A DNA stretch of 64,000 bases, taken from assembly GCA_030435675.1 (NCBI GenBank), contig CM059625.1:18104001-18168000 (forward strand), written 5' to 3'. The notes under the pieces are model-generated. The model did not search any database. It was not told where the DNA came from and saw nothing but the letters and a program-made list of their open reading frames with translations. The position numbers were made by a program, and so were the translations under genes. Numbering within the stretch: position 1 is the stretch's first letter; every line of letters starts with the position of its first letter. Source of the DNA: Steinernema hermaphroditum. Taxonomy: Eukaryota; Nematoda; Chromadorea; Rhabditida; Steinernematidae. Shown piece by piece: positions 49,394 through 61,640 of this stretch.

Positions 49394-50469
49394 GGGGAGG
49401 CGCCTCCCCCTGGACGCCGTCGTGGAACGGACGGTGCAAAAACGTCTCTCGCGTTCCTCTCTCTTCTTTCCCCTCGGTTTACGCGCGCGAACCAATACAA
49501 GCGACAGAATGCTGATGACGATGGGATGTGCTCGGAACATTAGTGCCGCGAGACAAAACAAGGAGTTCGCGTGCGCTTTTCGTAATGAAATCTACCCGAA
49601 GACGAACATAATCATGCCTGGTCATTGTTTCGGTAGAATTTGAACGTAGTTTGTACGACAGCAAACGCTTACCATAGTGGCAAGGTTGTACATCCTGCGT
49701 ATAAGAATCTTACACCGATGGGTTTCCATAATTTGCACTTTCATGTAATATGCCCTTTTTTAGCGGAGCCTCTAATTTTTAATGTTAGCGAAGCCTCTAA
49801 TTTTTACAGAGCTTCATGTAACGCAAAGGAATCTTGTTTTCGGGCGTATCATTTCTCTGCGCAGGTTTTTTTGGGAATTCGGTGCGATCTGCGCCCTATG
49901 GGCGCCGGTTACAGCTCCATGTTTCGAATGTTTATTCGAGTTCGTGATGAAGTGAGTCGGGTAGCGAAAGCGGTTCAACATCTGGCTGAAAATATGTAGA
50001 CAAAAAATGTCCTCTAAATCGAGCGCTCGGAAAAGTGAAAGTTTTCCGAAGGCAACACCTTTCCTGTTTGTTTCAATTACGACTGCAGAGACGAATGGTG
50101 AAACATCAGTGCATCAGAAAAATGAAGGACAGGAGTAAGAAAGTCAATTGTTTGATATCAGTTTAGAGAAGTTCAAAGCGTTCTAGTTAGCACCGAGTTA
50201 CGTGCATAAAGTGTTCATGTGTTTATGAGTTTAACAAGCTTTCTGGATAATACTGTCTTCCTTCGAACGTGTTTATCCTCACTCAACAATTACTCTTCAT
50301 TCTTCTACGACTTCTTCGTTTTGCTTTTATTCTGATCATTTAATTTATCACCTTGTCTGATATGCCGAAAATCATACACAATCCCGGTTCGTTAACTCAA
50401 CGACATAAAAACAACAAAAATTTACTGAAAGAAATGCATTCAGATTGCATTATAAGGTTAATATGTGAT
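49394..50469. other. Intergenic between collagen and ECSIT genes
   Basis: Collagen promoter side plus the 3' flank of the ECSIT gene. The GC-rich part near 49390-49480 adjoins the TATA-like box. An open frame at 49640-49999 (+) has no recognisable product. Confidence 0.35.
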
Positions 50470-51982
50470 CTAAGCACCTCGAAGTGACGTATCCACAGGG
50501 ACCAGGCGAAAGAGTACATCAAATTCACTCATTCTAGGAGCGAACTTCTGCAGGTAGTTGACCCATGCGGCAGCAGCTTCTTGGGTACATTCTTCAAACA
50601 CGGCGAGCCCAAGAATGGTCTGGTCAGTCTGTTGATGCAGATTCCGCTTAGTCGAGAAGGGGTCACGTTCCCACGGAGATTTCCATGTCTCAAATCTGTT
50701 CGCATCTTCGACGTCGTCATCGTCAAATTCCTCAAACGACTCTGGTAGCGGATCCGTGCTCAGAACTGCGTATTCAATTCGCTGATCCATAACGTACACT
50801 GATCTTGGGGCGTCAACATACAACTGGCTTTTGTCTTCAAGTTGAGCTAGCACAGCCCGCTGCAATGGGCTTTGAGCGCTTACAATCCACTTGTCGTCGA
50901 ACTCAATTGAATGCGTATACTAAGCAATGATCAGTGAAGGACAAAACAGTTGCAGTGAAAACCTTACATGAGCATAGTCTATGTTCGTTCCCGAATCTCG
51001 AGCCATCATTTTCAGAGCAATAGTGGCAAGTTCGACAGCTTTCAAATTCTTGTTTTCCACGAGACGTCGATCCAGATACTTGTTACTGTGCTTCAGCTTG
51101 GGCATCCAATACAGCATGCGCTTAATCTTTTTTGTCGCAAAATTCCACTCCCCAAATGCGTTAGCAACAATGTCGTGAACCTCTTTATCAGGCTGCACAC
51201 CTCAAACAAAACACAGCAAGTGTATAAGCGGCTAGCATATATTACATACCATGCCATTCCATTAGGTCGAGCACTTTCACGCAACAATTTTGCTGTACAG
51301 GAAAATGCAGGAACATTTTCTGAAATCTCAGAAGAACGGTATGATAATAAACACGTTGAAAAAGTACCTGGAACGAATTAGTTGGAATCATTTTGCCTTT
51401 GGGGAACACATTAAGTAGCGCTTTGTACGTTTCCAAATCCTTATGCAGCCCATATTCCTTTAAGTAATTCAAAGCGGTGTTGATGAATTCAACATGACCT
51501 CGTGTCTGAGTGCGATTGTGTCGGAACAGATCTGAAAGCATGTTGGCAGCAGTATACGGGAAAATACTGAAACTACGACAGTTGAAGTCTGGAATTTATG
51601 TGGATCCGAAGATACTGGCATATTTTGAAGAGGTTTGGTTTCTGAGCTGCTTGCTTGAAAAGACCAGAACAAACCAAAGTCAATTCCAACAGAATAGAAG
51701 TTTTCTTGTTTTTGCTTGAACTTTCGGTTTGCTAATGGCCACAACAACTTCAAACCGAGGCACACAAATATAAAACCACATACCGATGGCTGCGTGGAAG
51801 GTTACGCGATTCCTCTCCTCTTTCGGGACGGAGCTGAACTGCTGGTCGACGTGCAAAAGCCTATCAGATGGCTCTCTTCTTCTTTCTGTCTTACATGACG
51901 AAGAAGGAAGCTGACGAGTACTCTGCAGAGTAGTTCGCACTAAAAGACGACCTTGGAAAAGTACTCTTCTGCATGAATTCAT
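50470..51982 (-). CDS. ECSIT homologue (mitochondrial complex I assembly / Toll-pathway adaptor)
   Basis: ECSIT in mammals has two described roles, as an intermediate in Toll signalling and as an assembly factor of mitochondrial complex I. Five exons: 51982-51784, 51531-51368, 51319-51250, 51200-50968, 50919-50470 (371 residues). The N-terminus MNSCRRVLFQGRLLVRTTLQ looks like a mitochondrial presequence. The conserved core (TRGHVEFINTALNYLKEYGL, then DLETYKALLNVFPKGKMIP, CCVKVLDLMEWHGVQPDKEV, then LYWMPKLKHSNKYL) matches ECSIT/PPR-like repeats. The C-terminal half contains VYVMDQRIEYAVLSTDPLPE and LGLAVFEECTQEAAAAWVNY, as in the family's second domain. The gene is divergently paired with cytochrome c. 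Intron 1 (252 nt) is the only long intron. Confidence 0.9.
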
Positions 51983-52663
51983 AGCGTTTCTTCGACGGTG
52001 GTCGCTTCACTCTAGAAAATACGAAGAAGAAAGTCATCGTTCTATCGAACTAGTGAACGTGTGGCATATGCGTTGACATAATTTGACCACTGCAGAGGTC
52101 TCACCGCGATAATCATTCATGTACTGTCTTTCTTCTTGCTTCGAGAGTATCTCGTTGAAACTTTTGGCAAGAGCAATTTCTTGTCCACTGCCGTTGTGGA
52201 AATGGCTTAGGAGAGGAGTGGCGCTAATTTTCTTGATTGCGTTCTGTAGGCTGGATCAGTCCCCGTAATTTATCGAGTGATATTGGCTTTCACTTTCACT
52301 GCGATCCGTGATAGTGATGCTGTGTCACTGTATCATTCTTATCAGTCTTACTTCTTTGATGTCGTGAACCTATTGATCTTACACGCGTTATGGATGCATC
52401 TCTTGGCCCTTCCAATAGCTGTATCATTTTAACAGCACATGACGTTACTACCGAGGCTGCTACACGCCTCTGCATCATTGTGTAAAGTCCACTCAATGCG
52501 GTGTGCCATCATGCACTGGCACAATTTACGTATAGTGTTTTCGCCCTGTGTTCTCATCCATTGCCATTGTTTTCAAGTATCGTGGAGATCGTGTATTGCA
52601 TTTAGCGCAAGAATACGTTGTCGTATTCCTACATTTACAGATAGTTTCAGCAGAAAATTCGAC
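51983..52663. promoter_or_regulatory. Shared divergent promoter region of ECSIT and cytochrome c
   Basis: 681 bp between the two start codons, which point away from each other. It must contain both core promoters and the 5' leader of cytochrome c. No TATA box stands out. The acceptor acatttacag (ending near 52640) and a second tttcag closer to the ATG may be trans-splice sites for the cytochrome c mRNA. Confidence 0.5.
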
Positions 52664-53045
52664 ATGGCCGCTATTCCTGAGGGGGATTACGAGAAGGGAA
52701 AGAAGATCTTCAAGCAGCGTTGCGCACAGTGCCACGTTGTCGACTCGCTTGCTACGAAAACCGGACCTACCCTTAACGGAATCATCGGAAGGAAGAGCGG
52801 TGCTGTGGACGGATTCGCCTATTCTGCAGCCAACAAGAGCAAGGTGAATGAACTCTGGCTATATTAACTATCAGCTCTTTATACAGGGAGTTATCTGGGA
52901 ACGTGAAACTCTCTTTGAATACCTTCTCAATCCCAAGAAATATATTCCTGGCACCAAGATGGTCTTTGCCGGACTCAAGAAGGTCGATGAACGTGCGGAT
53001 CTTATCAAGTATATCGAAGTAGAATCTGCGAAGCCCCCCCAATAA
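52664..53045 (+). CDS. cyc-2: Cytochrome c, somatic type
   Basis: The soluble heme carrier between complexes III and IV in the mitochondrial intermembrane space. Two exons (52664-52843, 52887-53045) give 112 residues. The heme attachment site is CAQCH (within [13 protein letters not shown]), and the Met ligand is in [25 protein letters not shown] and [20 protein letters not shown] are the conserved loops. The N-terminal extension ([12 protein letters not shown]) is like that of C. elegans CYC-2.1/2.2; paralogue identity cannot be resolved. The gene ends 260 bp from the end of the convergent myosin gene. Confidence 0.97.
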
Positions 53046-53210
53046 TTTAAGTAATTTTGTTGTAGGTTAGATTTTGCTCATGGATAAACCTTCGTTAGAT
53101 CAGTTGATGCTGTCGTTGTTATTTCAGTTTATGCTTGCGACTTTTAAGTTGGCCCGGCGGCGTAAGTGCGCTTCTAAAGCATATATATATATATATATAC
53201 TTTGTGTGCC

Positions 53211-53216
53211 AATAAA
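53211..53216 (+). terminator. Polyadenylation signal of cytochrome c
   Basis: An AATAAA hexamer 166 bases after the cytochrome c stop codon on the same strand, just before the convergent myosin gene. A run of TA dinucleotides precedes it. Assigned by position and exact consensus. Confidence 0.55.
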
Positions 53217-53305
53217 TAGTGAGACAGAAGGCATTCAATGTTATTGGCTATCTTTTTACATCACCGGCTTTATAGTATAAAAGTTGAGCTCAGCTGTTAT
53301 TGTTG

Positions 53306-56300
53306 CTATTTCTCGTTTAACTTGCCGACCTTCGACTCAAGCTTGTTGACGTGATCATTAATTTCGGATTGCTCTGCAGAAGTTAATTAGCTGACTTAAC
53401 GATCCCGGTGTTAACATTGACTTACGAGTGAGCAACTCCATTTGGCGCATTTGCCGACGAACTTGAACCTTTAAGGATGCGTTCTCTTTTCTCAAAACAT
53501 CCAATTCCGATGCATTGTTCTTATTTTGTGATTCCCACGATTCTGCTATTGACATCTTAACAGAGAATGTGTTGAGTACATCAGCATACAGAGGAGTGCT
53601 GACTTACGTGTGATCGCGATAGCTTTTCCATTTGAGCAATCTGTGCGAGTGCGCGATCAAGGTTAACCTGCGTCTCCGCAAGCTCTGATTGCAGCTTGTC
53701 ACGATTTTTATCGACGCTGGAGTAGTGGCTGTGTCTCAGCTCATGTTCATGTATCAGCTTTTCCATCCGCTCCTTCATTTTTTTCCTAAAATTAACGTTG
53801 ACAGCAACTACCACTCACAACTGTCAACTACCTCTCAAAAATTATGTCATTTTTGCTTTCTACGACGCCATCCTCGAATTTTTTCTTCCACAATTCCACG
53901 TCTGCTTGCGATTTTTTCAATTTCTGCTCTATTGCCTCGACTTTGTTTTCTTCTTTTACCAAGTTTTTCGCAGCTTTGTCCAAGTCGTAAGCGAGAGTCT
54001 TATTTTGTCTAATAAGATTATCCTTCTCCTGAAAAGAATAACTCATGAGTAATCATTTTTATCAAAATCTTTGTAGCCTTTAGTTCGCAGGCAGTTGTTA
54101 TACATTAAAGATAGTTCGTACTTCAATTCTAAAGTTCGCGTGATCGTATCAATGATAGATTGCTGATGCGAAATGAAAGCGAAAGTACAGAACAGTGTGA
54201 AATTGGGTAGACCTGATAGACGTTCCATAGAATCAACTCATGTCTGCATTAATCAATAATAATCCGAACGACGATCGATCGTTACCTTTTCGACATCGCT
54301 CAGTGATTCCTTATAAACTTCGATCTCGCGCCGCAACAACTGATTGTCAGTGTTGGAGGACTGAAGTGAACGCTCAAGTTGAGCTATTTGTCTGTCACGA
54401 TCCATCAGGTGCATTTGTGATGGACTCTTACTGAGATGAGTCCAGTCCGGTCGCAGGTCGTCGTTATCCCTTCTCCAGGATAAGGACATAGTGCTACCAC
54501 GAAGATCGGGCTCAGTCTCGCGCCTACTCCAATTTAGAGGAGAGCGCGAGGCACGGAACACGTCAGGTTCGGTTTCACGTCGGCGACCAATGGTTCTCAC
54601 GGAACTGAGAGAGCTTGTCGAGCTTAGTGAATACTGTCGACTCAAACTCAGTCGACTTCCCCTTCCGTAATCTGATTCGACGGAGCTTTCGCGCTCGAAA
54701 AGCGCCGAATCAAGGCGTTGCTTCAGTTGGCGATTGTCTGCTTCGAGTTTCTGACACTTCTTGCGGAGTTCATCATTGGTATTCTGCAGATCTGCTTGCG
54801 AAGCTTTATGGATCTTCTTCAGCTCTGCTATGCACGTCTCCATGTGCTCCGTTTTTTCTTGCACTGCTTTCTCTAAGTTCCGGATTGCCGTGTCCTTCTT
54901 TCGATTGCAATCTTTCTAAAGATCAGCGAATAAGTGTTTTCAGTCATTGTAGTACTGTCATATTACCATTTGATCGAGCTTGGCTTGTGTGTCTGCGAGA
55001 CGCGCATTAAGACGATGGGTATCATCTAACAGAGAGTCATTTTCGGACTCCAGTTTCCTCCGCAAATTTCGTTCATTTCTAACCATTATGTCAAACTCTG
55101 CTGTTCTAGCCTAAACAGACAAACACGACCGCAATCAAGGTAAGCGTGGAAGGTGGGTAGGTAAATCTGGCATGGATAAGCTAAAGAGTTCACCTTACAT
55201 TTAGTTCGTTAATAGTCTGCTGGAGTTCTTTAACAAGTTCACACTGCTTCTTTCGACGATCTTCGATCTCCGCTGCATCGTCCTCACATCTGAAGTACAC
55301 CTTGTTACCTCCTACTAAATAAAGGCACTGGCTACTTTTGAATTTTTATGCGCCAATTTTCTGAATTATGCCGCATAACCTCCATATTTGCCTCCATTTC
55401 ACGTATTTGCTCTTGACGAAGTTCGTTTTCTTCTTCTAGATGTTCTCTTAATGCTGTCTCCCTCTCAAGCTTTTCTTTTCTCTTGGAAAGTTGTTGCTGA
55501 AGTTCATCTTTCTCGTTCTGTACGCGCTGTAGTACATTCTCGGTCTCACGTACACAGTCGTGAAGCTTCTATAGCAAATGGATTGGCTGACAGGTTACGA
55601 CGGAACAAACCATAACTTTTTGGTGTTGCTCCTCGAATCTCTTTTCCATCATATTCATAATGTCTTCATTTGCGGTAAGTTCTTCGCGTGTCTCAAAAAG
55701 CTTTCGCTCCATCTCCTGTCGATCATCTTGCATCTAAGATAGTAAGATAAGGGACGTTCCCATTTTGAAAATATCACTTTTTTTGTTTCTCTTTCAACTG
55801 TCTGGATGGCTTCTCGAGCTTCGTCAATCTCATCCATCATAAGCGAACATTTCTGTAAATAGCGCGTTATTAGCATTGAGAGGCGAGAATAACACGTACC
55901 TCATAAAGCGATTCGTTCTCCCTGGTGAGTTCGGCAATACGTTTCTTGTCTCTCTCCATGGGGATCAACGGTCGAATACGAACGTAAAGCCGGTACCAGT
56001 CCCACGACGCGATACGCGAAAAATTCCGAATATTTTCTTGAATAGTATAAGTGGCGTTCCTGCATTACTTAATGCAATAACCACGAACAAAAACGCTTAG
56101 TGCACAAACCATTCGTTGTATTTTAACTGCAAACGCCGTTGCTCGCAGTTCCACCTGATATACGCCTGGATTCTGCACACCATACTTGTAATAAGCTCCC
56201 GTCGCCGATGCTCTAGCTAAATAACAATATTGAACAATTGGTTGCACGATTTGTGTCTCATACATCTGATAACAATCCTGCTCGGCAGAACACCTTCGTT

Positions 56301-59300
56301 ACGCCTAATTGATAACGATCGGAAGGGATTTTTATGGCTTCACAGAGTTCCCGGAGCATTTTGTTTTCCCGCTCTGTAGAAGGGCGGAATCCAGGTCCTG
56401 CCAACATTTTGTATCGAGCATAGAATTCCATGAAGGGAATTCTGTTCGGATATCCCTTGCGGCATATTCGTACACCTTCAAGCACACCGTTACACCTGAA
56501 AGTTTAATGTTACATTTGCCGATGAACAGCTTGCACACCTGAGTTGGTGAAGCACAAGTGGGCCATGCATTTGATTGGGCTGTCGGTTATGGTTGGGTAC
56601 AATACAACGAACAAAATGTGCCGAAGTTGATTGAAGAGTTTGAAGAAGATTGTTTAGTTGCTCCTTGTATATGTATGACACGGTTGCTGAAGTGAGGTTG
56701 CCCCTTCTAGAACGCGTCATCTCTTGAACGACAGGAGGGAACAGTTCGCGAATTAATTCATTTTCGGACCTAGAAAGGACGTCAAGTATATTCTGGTCAA
56801 CAGAATCTCGATTCTTCTCGACCCATCCGTCGATATTATACGGTATCGAACCGGCGTAATGGATCACGGTGAAATGGGAAACCGATGTGTTCCTAGAAAT
56901 GAGACACTTTCTTTGTGTAAGTTAAAACATAATACCTTGAAGACTGTTTGGACTTTGCGAATACATATGTGGACGAAAGATTTTGAATAAGCTTCTCTAG
57001 CAGTGCCTTCTCACTTCCATTAGGGACCAAACATTCTTCTTGCAGCAGTGCGAGTAAACCGATTGGCTGAACTACTAATCATTGAATCAGACTCATCGAC
57101 GCATTACCTTTTCGATCATGTCAATTGTGACCTGCAGTTCATCATCGTAGTCAATGTGGTTCCACTCTAGTTGTTCCTCCATGTACTCAGTCTGCTCCCT
57201 TACAAACAAGAAATGATTGAAGAATTGTTGAAGTTTTTCGTTCGTGTAATTTATACAGAACTGCTCAAAGCTGTTCGTCTTCATGATCTCAAATCCAGCC
57301 ATATCTAGCACTCCGATGTAGGTTGAATGCAACGATTCGGTAACTGCAACATCACGTTACTAACAGGAAAATTGTTCTTTGAGAGAGTTGCCGTGTTGAG
57401 AGTTAAGTTATCTTCCTGTTTAAACGAAGTTTGCGTGTTAAAACTTACATGCACTTCGTTTATCTATGGCGCTATTGCATCTGGCCACAATCCATTTGAA
57501 CATGCGCTCATACAGCACCTTGATAAGTGCAGCAACAGAAAACAAAGTCTAAAATCATTGGATTAGCAGTGAAACCGCTTTTATATCAGCTAACCTTCTT
57601 TAAATTTTGGCTTTTGCGAATTACTTTATCTCCGATACGAATGCATGGCTGCGTAAGAGCATCGATGAGATTACCGGATTTCACTTTGAGGATACTACAA
57701 ACTGCTTCAACTTCTGGAAGAATTTAAAAAAGTGTGAATTAAGCGCAATTGCCTTGCCGTTCTGTCCATCAATGTAGCTGATATCTAGGCCTTGCCGTTC
57801 ACAAAATTTGACCTCTCCCATAAGAATACATATAGCCACAATTTGATAAATAAATCGTTTTTCATGTTCAGAGAAACCGAGCCTGCTGAGAGCTTCCTGC
57901 AATTACATTAGTAGTTGATCACACACATTCTTCATGTTTTTCCTTGCCTGAGTTTCGATTCCGTGTTCGCAGTCGTTAATGTTCGGATCGACGATGTTGC
58001 CGCCTTGTTTTAGAATTTTATAGCTGGCGGGATCAGCCCTCAATCCGAGCATTTCACGAAAATCGTTAGAAAACGCGGTCGATAGAAGTTGGTAAAATAT
58101 GTGGAAATTTCGGTCGCCTTCGTTCTGGTTGACAATGCGTGACTTCTCAAGGATGTCTGAACAACAGACAGCAATCAATGCGATATGGGAAAAAAGTCAA
58201 CGTACAGCATTCAATTTGTGCTGATTGCAGTTTACCGGTGTCGTCGAAATCGATTCGTATAAATTTTCCCTAAAGATTGGCTTTTTACGATGGAGACAGT
58301 GAAACAACACACCGAAAAGCATTGAAACCTAAGCACTGAAAGAGTGTGGGAAGAGCACAAATGAAACAACTAAAGGAGTTAGAACCAGACGGTCAGTAAA
58401 TTCAATCTTGCTTTCTAATCATTTACTGTATAAGCAGACTTTCAAAAGCCATGCTTCTTTTATTTATTCAAGCGATAAATAGTAGGCTTCTTGCATGAAC
58501 AAAGTACTTGTACTTACTATTCTGGAACTATTGTTATTGTGAACAGTTCGAGCATTTGTAAAGGCCTCAAGGGCAGTACCAGCACACAGCAATTCCGAGT
58601 GCAGCTGTGGCTCAGAAGACGAATCGAAACTGCACGCATTTCTTGCTGACCATATTAAATATTCGATGATTTTCTTCGTATTTTCTGTTTTACCAGCTCC
58701 ACTCTCACCGCTTAACATAACTATATTATACATGGTACACAATTACTTACGTGATCAGAATTGACTGGTTGGTCCCTCCTAAATACGTCAATTACGTTCA
58801 GTTTGTACGAAAACCAAATATACCATTCATAATACCATCGTACGCGAGTTGCGCAACAGAGTAAATATGGGGTGGCATAATCTGCTGCACTTTGCTTTGT
58901 TCCTTGAAAAACTGCATCATTTTTTTCGAATACAACGGAACATTCTTCCAAGGGTTCACAACAACACAAAATAGTCCAGAGTATGTCTGAAAATGCAAGA
59001 CGTCGGAACTCGAAAATATGTTTGTAAATTGAAACCACTAGGTGGCTTTTTACGAGGAAAAAAACAAAAACAACACGACAAGTTTCTAAAGAACACAAGC
59101 TCAATTGTGTTTTTTAAAAGTTGTAATATGAATTTAAAATAAAAACCTACGTGGATCAGCCCGTTGGTATAGCGACTGTATAGACTGTGAAGCACTGAAG
59201 CATCATTTAGTTCGGAAAGGTTGCAGATATCATCGCAAAAATGCGTGATGCTTGTAAGTTGACATTCAGACCGTTTGACTTTTTTCTAAAGTTATACGGA

Positions 59301-60175
59301 GTCGTATTTGTCTTTTGTCTCACAAACCTTTTCATAGAAACCTTGATCACCCCTGTATCCGACTATTAGCTCATCACCTTTGTCAGCGACAACATTACAC
59401 ATACGAAATGCCGTTTCTGTATCTGGAATCCATATTCGACTTTCGACACAGTTCACTTCTCGAGAGATAACAGCCGGTGGCGGTGCAAGAAGCCTAAATT
59501 CACCAGGTTATGTTTCTGAATTCAAGTTCTCTGCGGAATCGGGATTTTTTCTGTGAATGAGAGATGCATGTTGGGTGTAAAGTGACTTGCGGAATGTGCA
59601 GATGGAGTACTATGCAATTGGCGTTATGGGAGGGCAGTAACTGCGATATATTTTCTTGCATGGTTGCATCGGATACTGGGCGAGAAAACGCTGTCGTTAT
59701 TGATAGCGACAGCGAAAATAATAAAGCAAAACAGTAGTTGAATGTAGTCTGGCTTTCAGCACAGAGCTGTGCCAGGGATCTCGCAAAAAAACGACTACTG
59801 AAAAACTAGTAAAAAAACAAGCCACAACATTAGATAAAACTGAAAAATGTTTTCGTTCGGTATTTGATTATTGTGCGCTTTTGATTATAAATGCAACAAT
59901 CGACTGGTTGCAGATAAGTTATCATGAGTATTTCATTCGCTTTTTCATTTTTTATTTTGCAGCTAATGGTAACTATATAGAAAAAAAGCAAATGCAAAAC
60001 TGCACAAGAACAACCACAAAGACATAAGTGAGACATTGACGAGCAAACAGATCAGACTATCCGATACAACACTCAATCTGTACAATTTTAAGAGACATGA
60101 AAAGTAAAAATGCACTAAACAAAAAAGTTAATACTGAAAACAAAAAGCTAACCTGCCGATGTCTTCGACGTCCAT
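53306..60175 (-). CDS. Class II-like myosin heavy chain with short, interrupted rod
   Basis: An actin-based motor. 27 exons can be modelled (motor: 60175-60153, 59493-59328, 59285-59151, 58986-58824, 58778-58751, 58710-58518, 58269-58206, 58156-57948, 57896-57758, 57713-57595, 57548-57449, 57343-57108, 57066-56936, 56892-56539, 56495-56264; neck and tail from 56216 to 53306), about 1473 residues. The motor has the P-loop [13 protein letters not shown] (near 173), switch I NNNSSR, switch II DMAGFE (usually DI-x-GFE), the actin-binding end [20 protein letters not shown] and the neck joint [13 protein letters not shown]. The tail is coiled coil but only about 670 residues, against about 1100 in muscle and non-muscle II myosins. 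It carries a Ser/Arg-rich non-helical insert of about 95 residues. Two introns are GC-AG (57897-57947 and 57714-57757). An extra base at 55680-55682 breaks the rod frame. The exact orthologue is not clear; the N-terminal exon is 23 nt. Confidence 0.87.
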
Positions 60176-61387
60176 TGCGTAACAGTTGTCGGGTTTGCAT
60201 AAGGCGGCTTTGACTTCCCAGTTGCCCACGGCACCAGCCGAGCTTCGCCGCTGCCTGTGCGGCGGGAAGCAATAGGCGGAGCCGTTTTGACCTATGGATA
60301 TCGGCTACACGGGGTGCGAGCAAAATTACGACAGCACAAGAACAGTTGACCGCTAGGATATTTTTTGAACTGTCGGCTGAATTGCTGCACCTCAACCGAT
60401 CTTCCAGCTTTGCTTCGTGGGAGATATGCGGCTGTTTGCTTGCCAAGTTAATTTGTGGCTACACCGGAGAAAGCGACAAAGAAGAGTATTTACAACATAA
60501 GTCATTTTGACCAACGCTTTAACGTACACGGACTTTAAACCTAAAAAGCCTTTAGTTTCACAAACTGCTTCGGCCTTACATCCTTCCATTCGGTAGAATT
60601 AATAGCATATACCTAGCAGTGAGCCAGTAAATGCTCGAGCAATAGTTCCACTTTGAGCAAGAACGTGTGCGAAATGTCGTTACAAAAAACGACAAATTAG
60701 AGATGTAGGGAATCGAGGGTGACGGTTTATAAGAAATGACGTGCTTATTCCGTGCTTTGCATTGTTTTTGATCCTTGGGTCTCCAATACACAGATGTAGC
60801 AAATTGCAATGCCGTCAGTTTGAGTGGCCAGAGCAGTCCAGACACATCGTCGATCTGCCGCTGATAATAAGGACGAATAGCGCGCGCGTGGCAAAGTAAC
60901 GTCCACTGCATATGTCACTATGATCTATCCCCATTTTGCACCTTGCTATCATTTTTTGTAGACGCAGAAATTCCTTCCGGAAACACTTGAATAAATGATT
61001 GCTCCAACAAGTGTAATAGAGGGACAGTGAAAAGTCTCGACAGCGGTTGTGGCGTTCAATCTTGTAAAAATTCGAAGGCGACTGAGAGCGATTATGTGGT
61101 GATTGCTTGCGGCCGCACTGCACTTTTCATTGGCAAAAACACCTTGATACCTTGACTTATTGCACACTTTACGATCCGGAAGAAATATTGGACTTTTCGA
61201 ATGCAAAGTGATCTGCTCGACACGTTTTTGCAAACAGTTATACAAAGGCACTTCGTACCGAACAAATGTTTATCATGTACCGAGAAAATCACAACCGTAT
61301 CTCTGAGTCTCTGCTATAGTTGAGGAGAAGACCGTTAAAAGGACTACGCCGGAACAAGGCTAAACACCACCGCATTGACACAGGTCT
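60176..61387. other. Intergenic, upstream of myosin gene
   Basis: About 1.2 kb with the presumed myosin promoter. Part of it (60180-60330) is GC-rich and open in frame with the first myosin codons, so the true start could be further upstream. No other gene was recognised. Confidence 0.35.
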
Positions 61388-61587
61388 GACAAGGGACTGT
61401 TCCCAAGTGATACGCGCAGATCGAGCTGATATTTGGCACAGTGATAGGGGTGTATCTGAGAAGTCAAGCACACATAAACTCGCGTGCCAAAAATGATGCT
61501 GTCCACCCTAAACAAGGCGCTAAAGTTACCAAAATGCACAGCGCTCAATACTAGTAGAATTTAATTGCAATGGGACGTTGTGCTTGT

Positions 61588-61640
61588 GTGGTCGAGGGGT
61601 AGTGCTCTGAGACGCCAGTCTACGGTCTCGGGTTCGATCC
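61588..61640 (+). repeat. tRNA-like (SINE-type) module 1
   Basis: TGTGGTCGAGGGGTAGTGCT resembles a pol III A box, and GGTTCGATCC 34 bases on resembles a B box. A full tRNA cloverleaf with paired acceptor arms was not found, so it is a tRNA-derived repeat rather than a tRNA gene. It lies in the left arm of the palindrome. Confidence 0.5.

Noticed and set aside
49092..49643. Plus-strand ORF of 183 codons across the collagen 5' end
   Set aside because: It is the antisense of collagen exon 1 and promoter, with no domain or splice support.
54043..54228. Extra myosin rod exon ([16 protein letters not shown])
   Set aside because: It has an acceptor and helical-looking sequence, but no donor in the phase needed to join the next exon. 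Direct splicing 54286 to 54028 keeps the frame.
61588..61640. Functional tRNA gene
   Set aside because: A- and B-like boxes are present, but the cloverleaf stems do not pair, and the module is part of an inverted repeat present in several copies.
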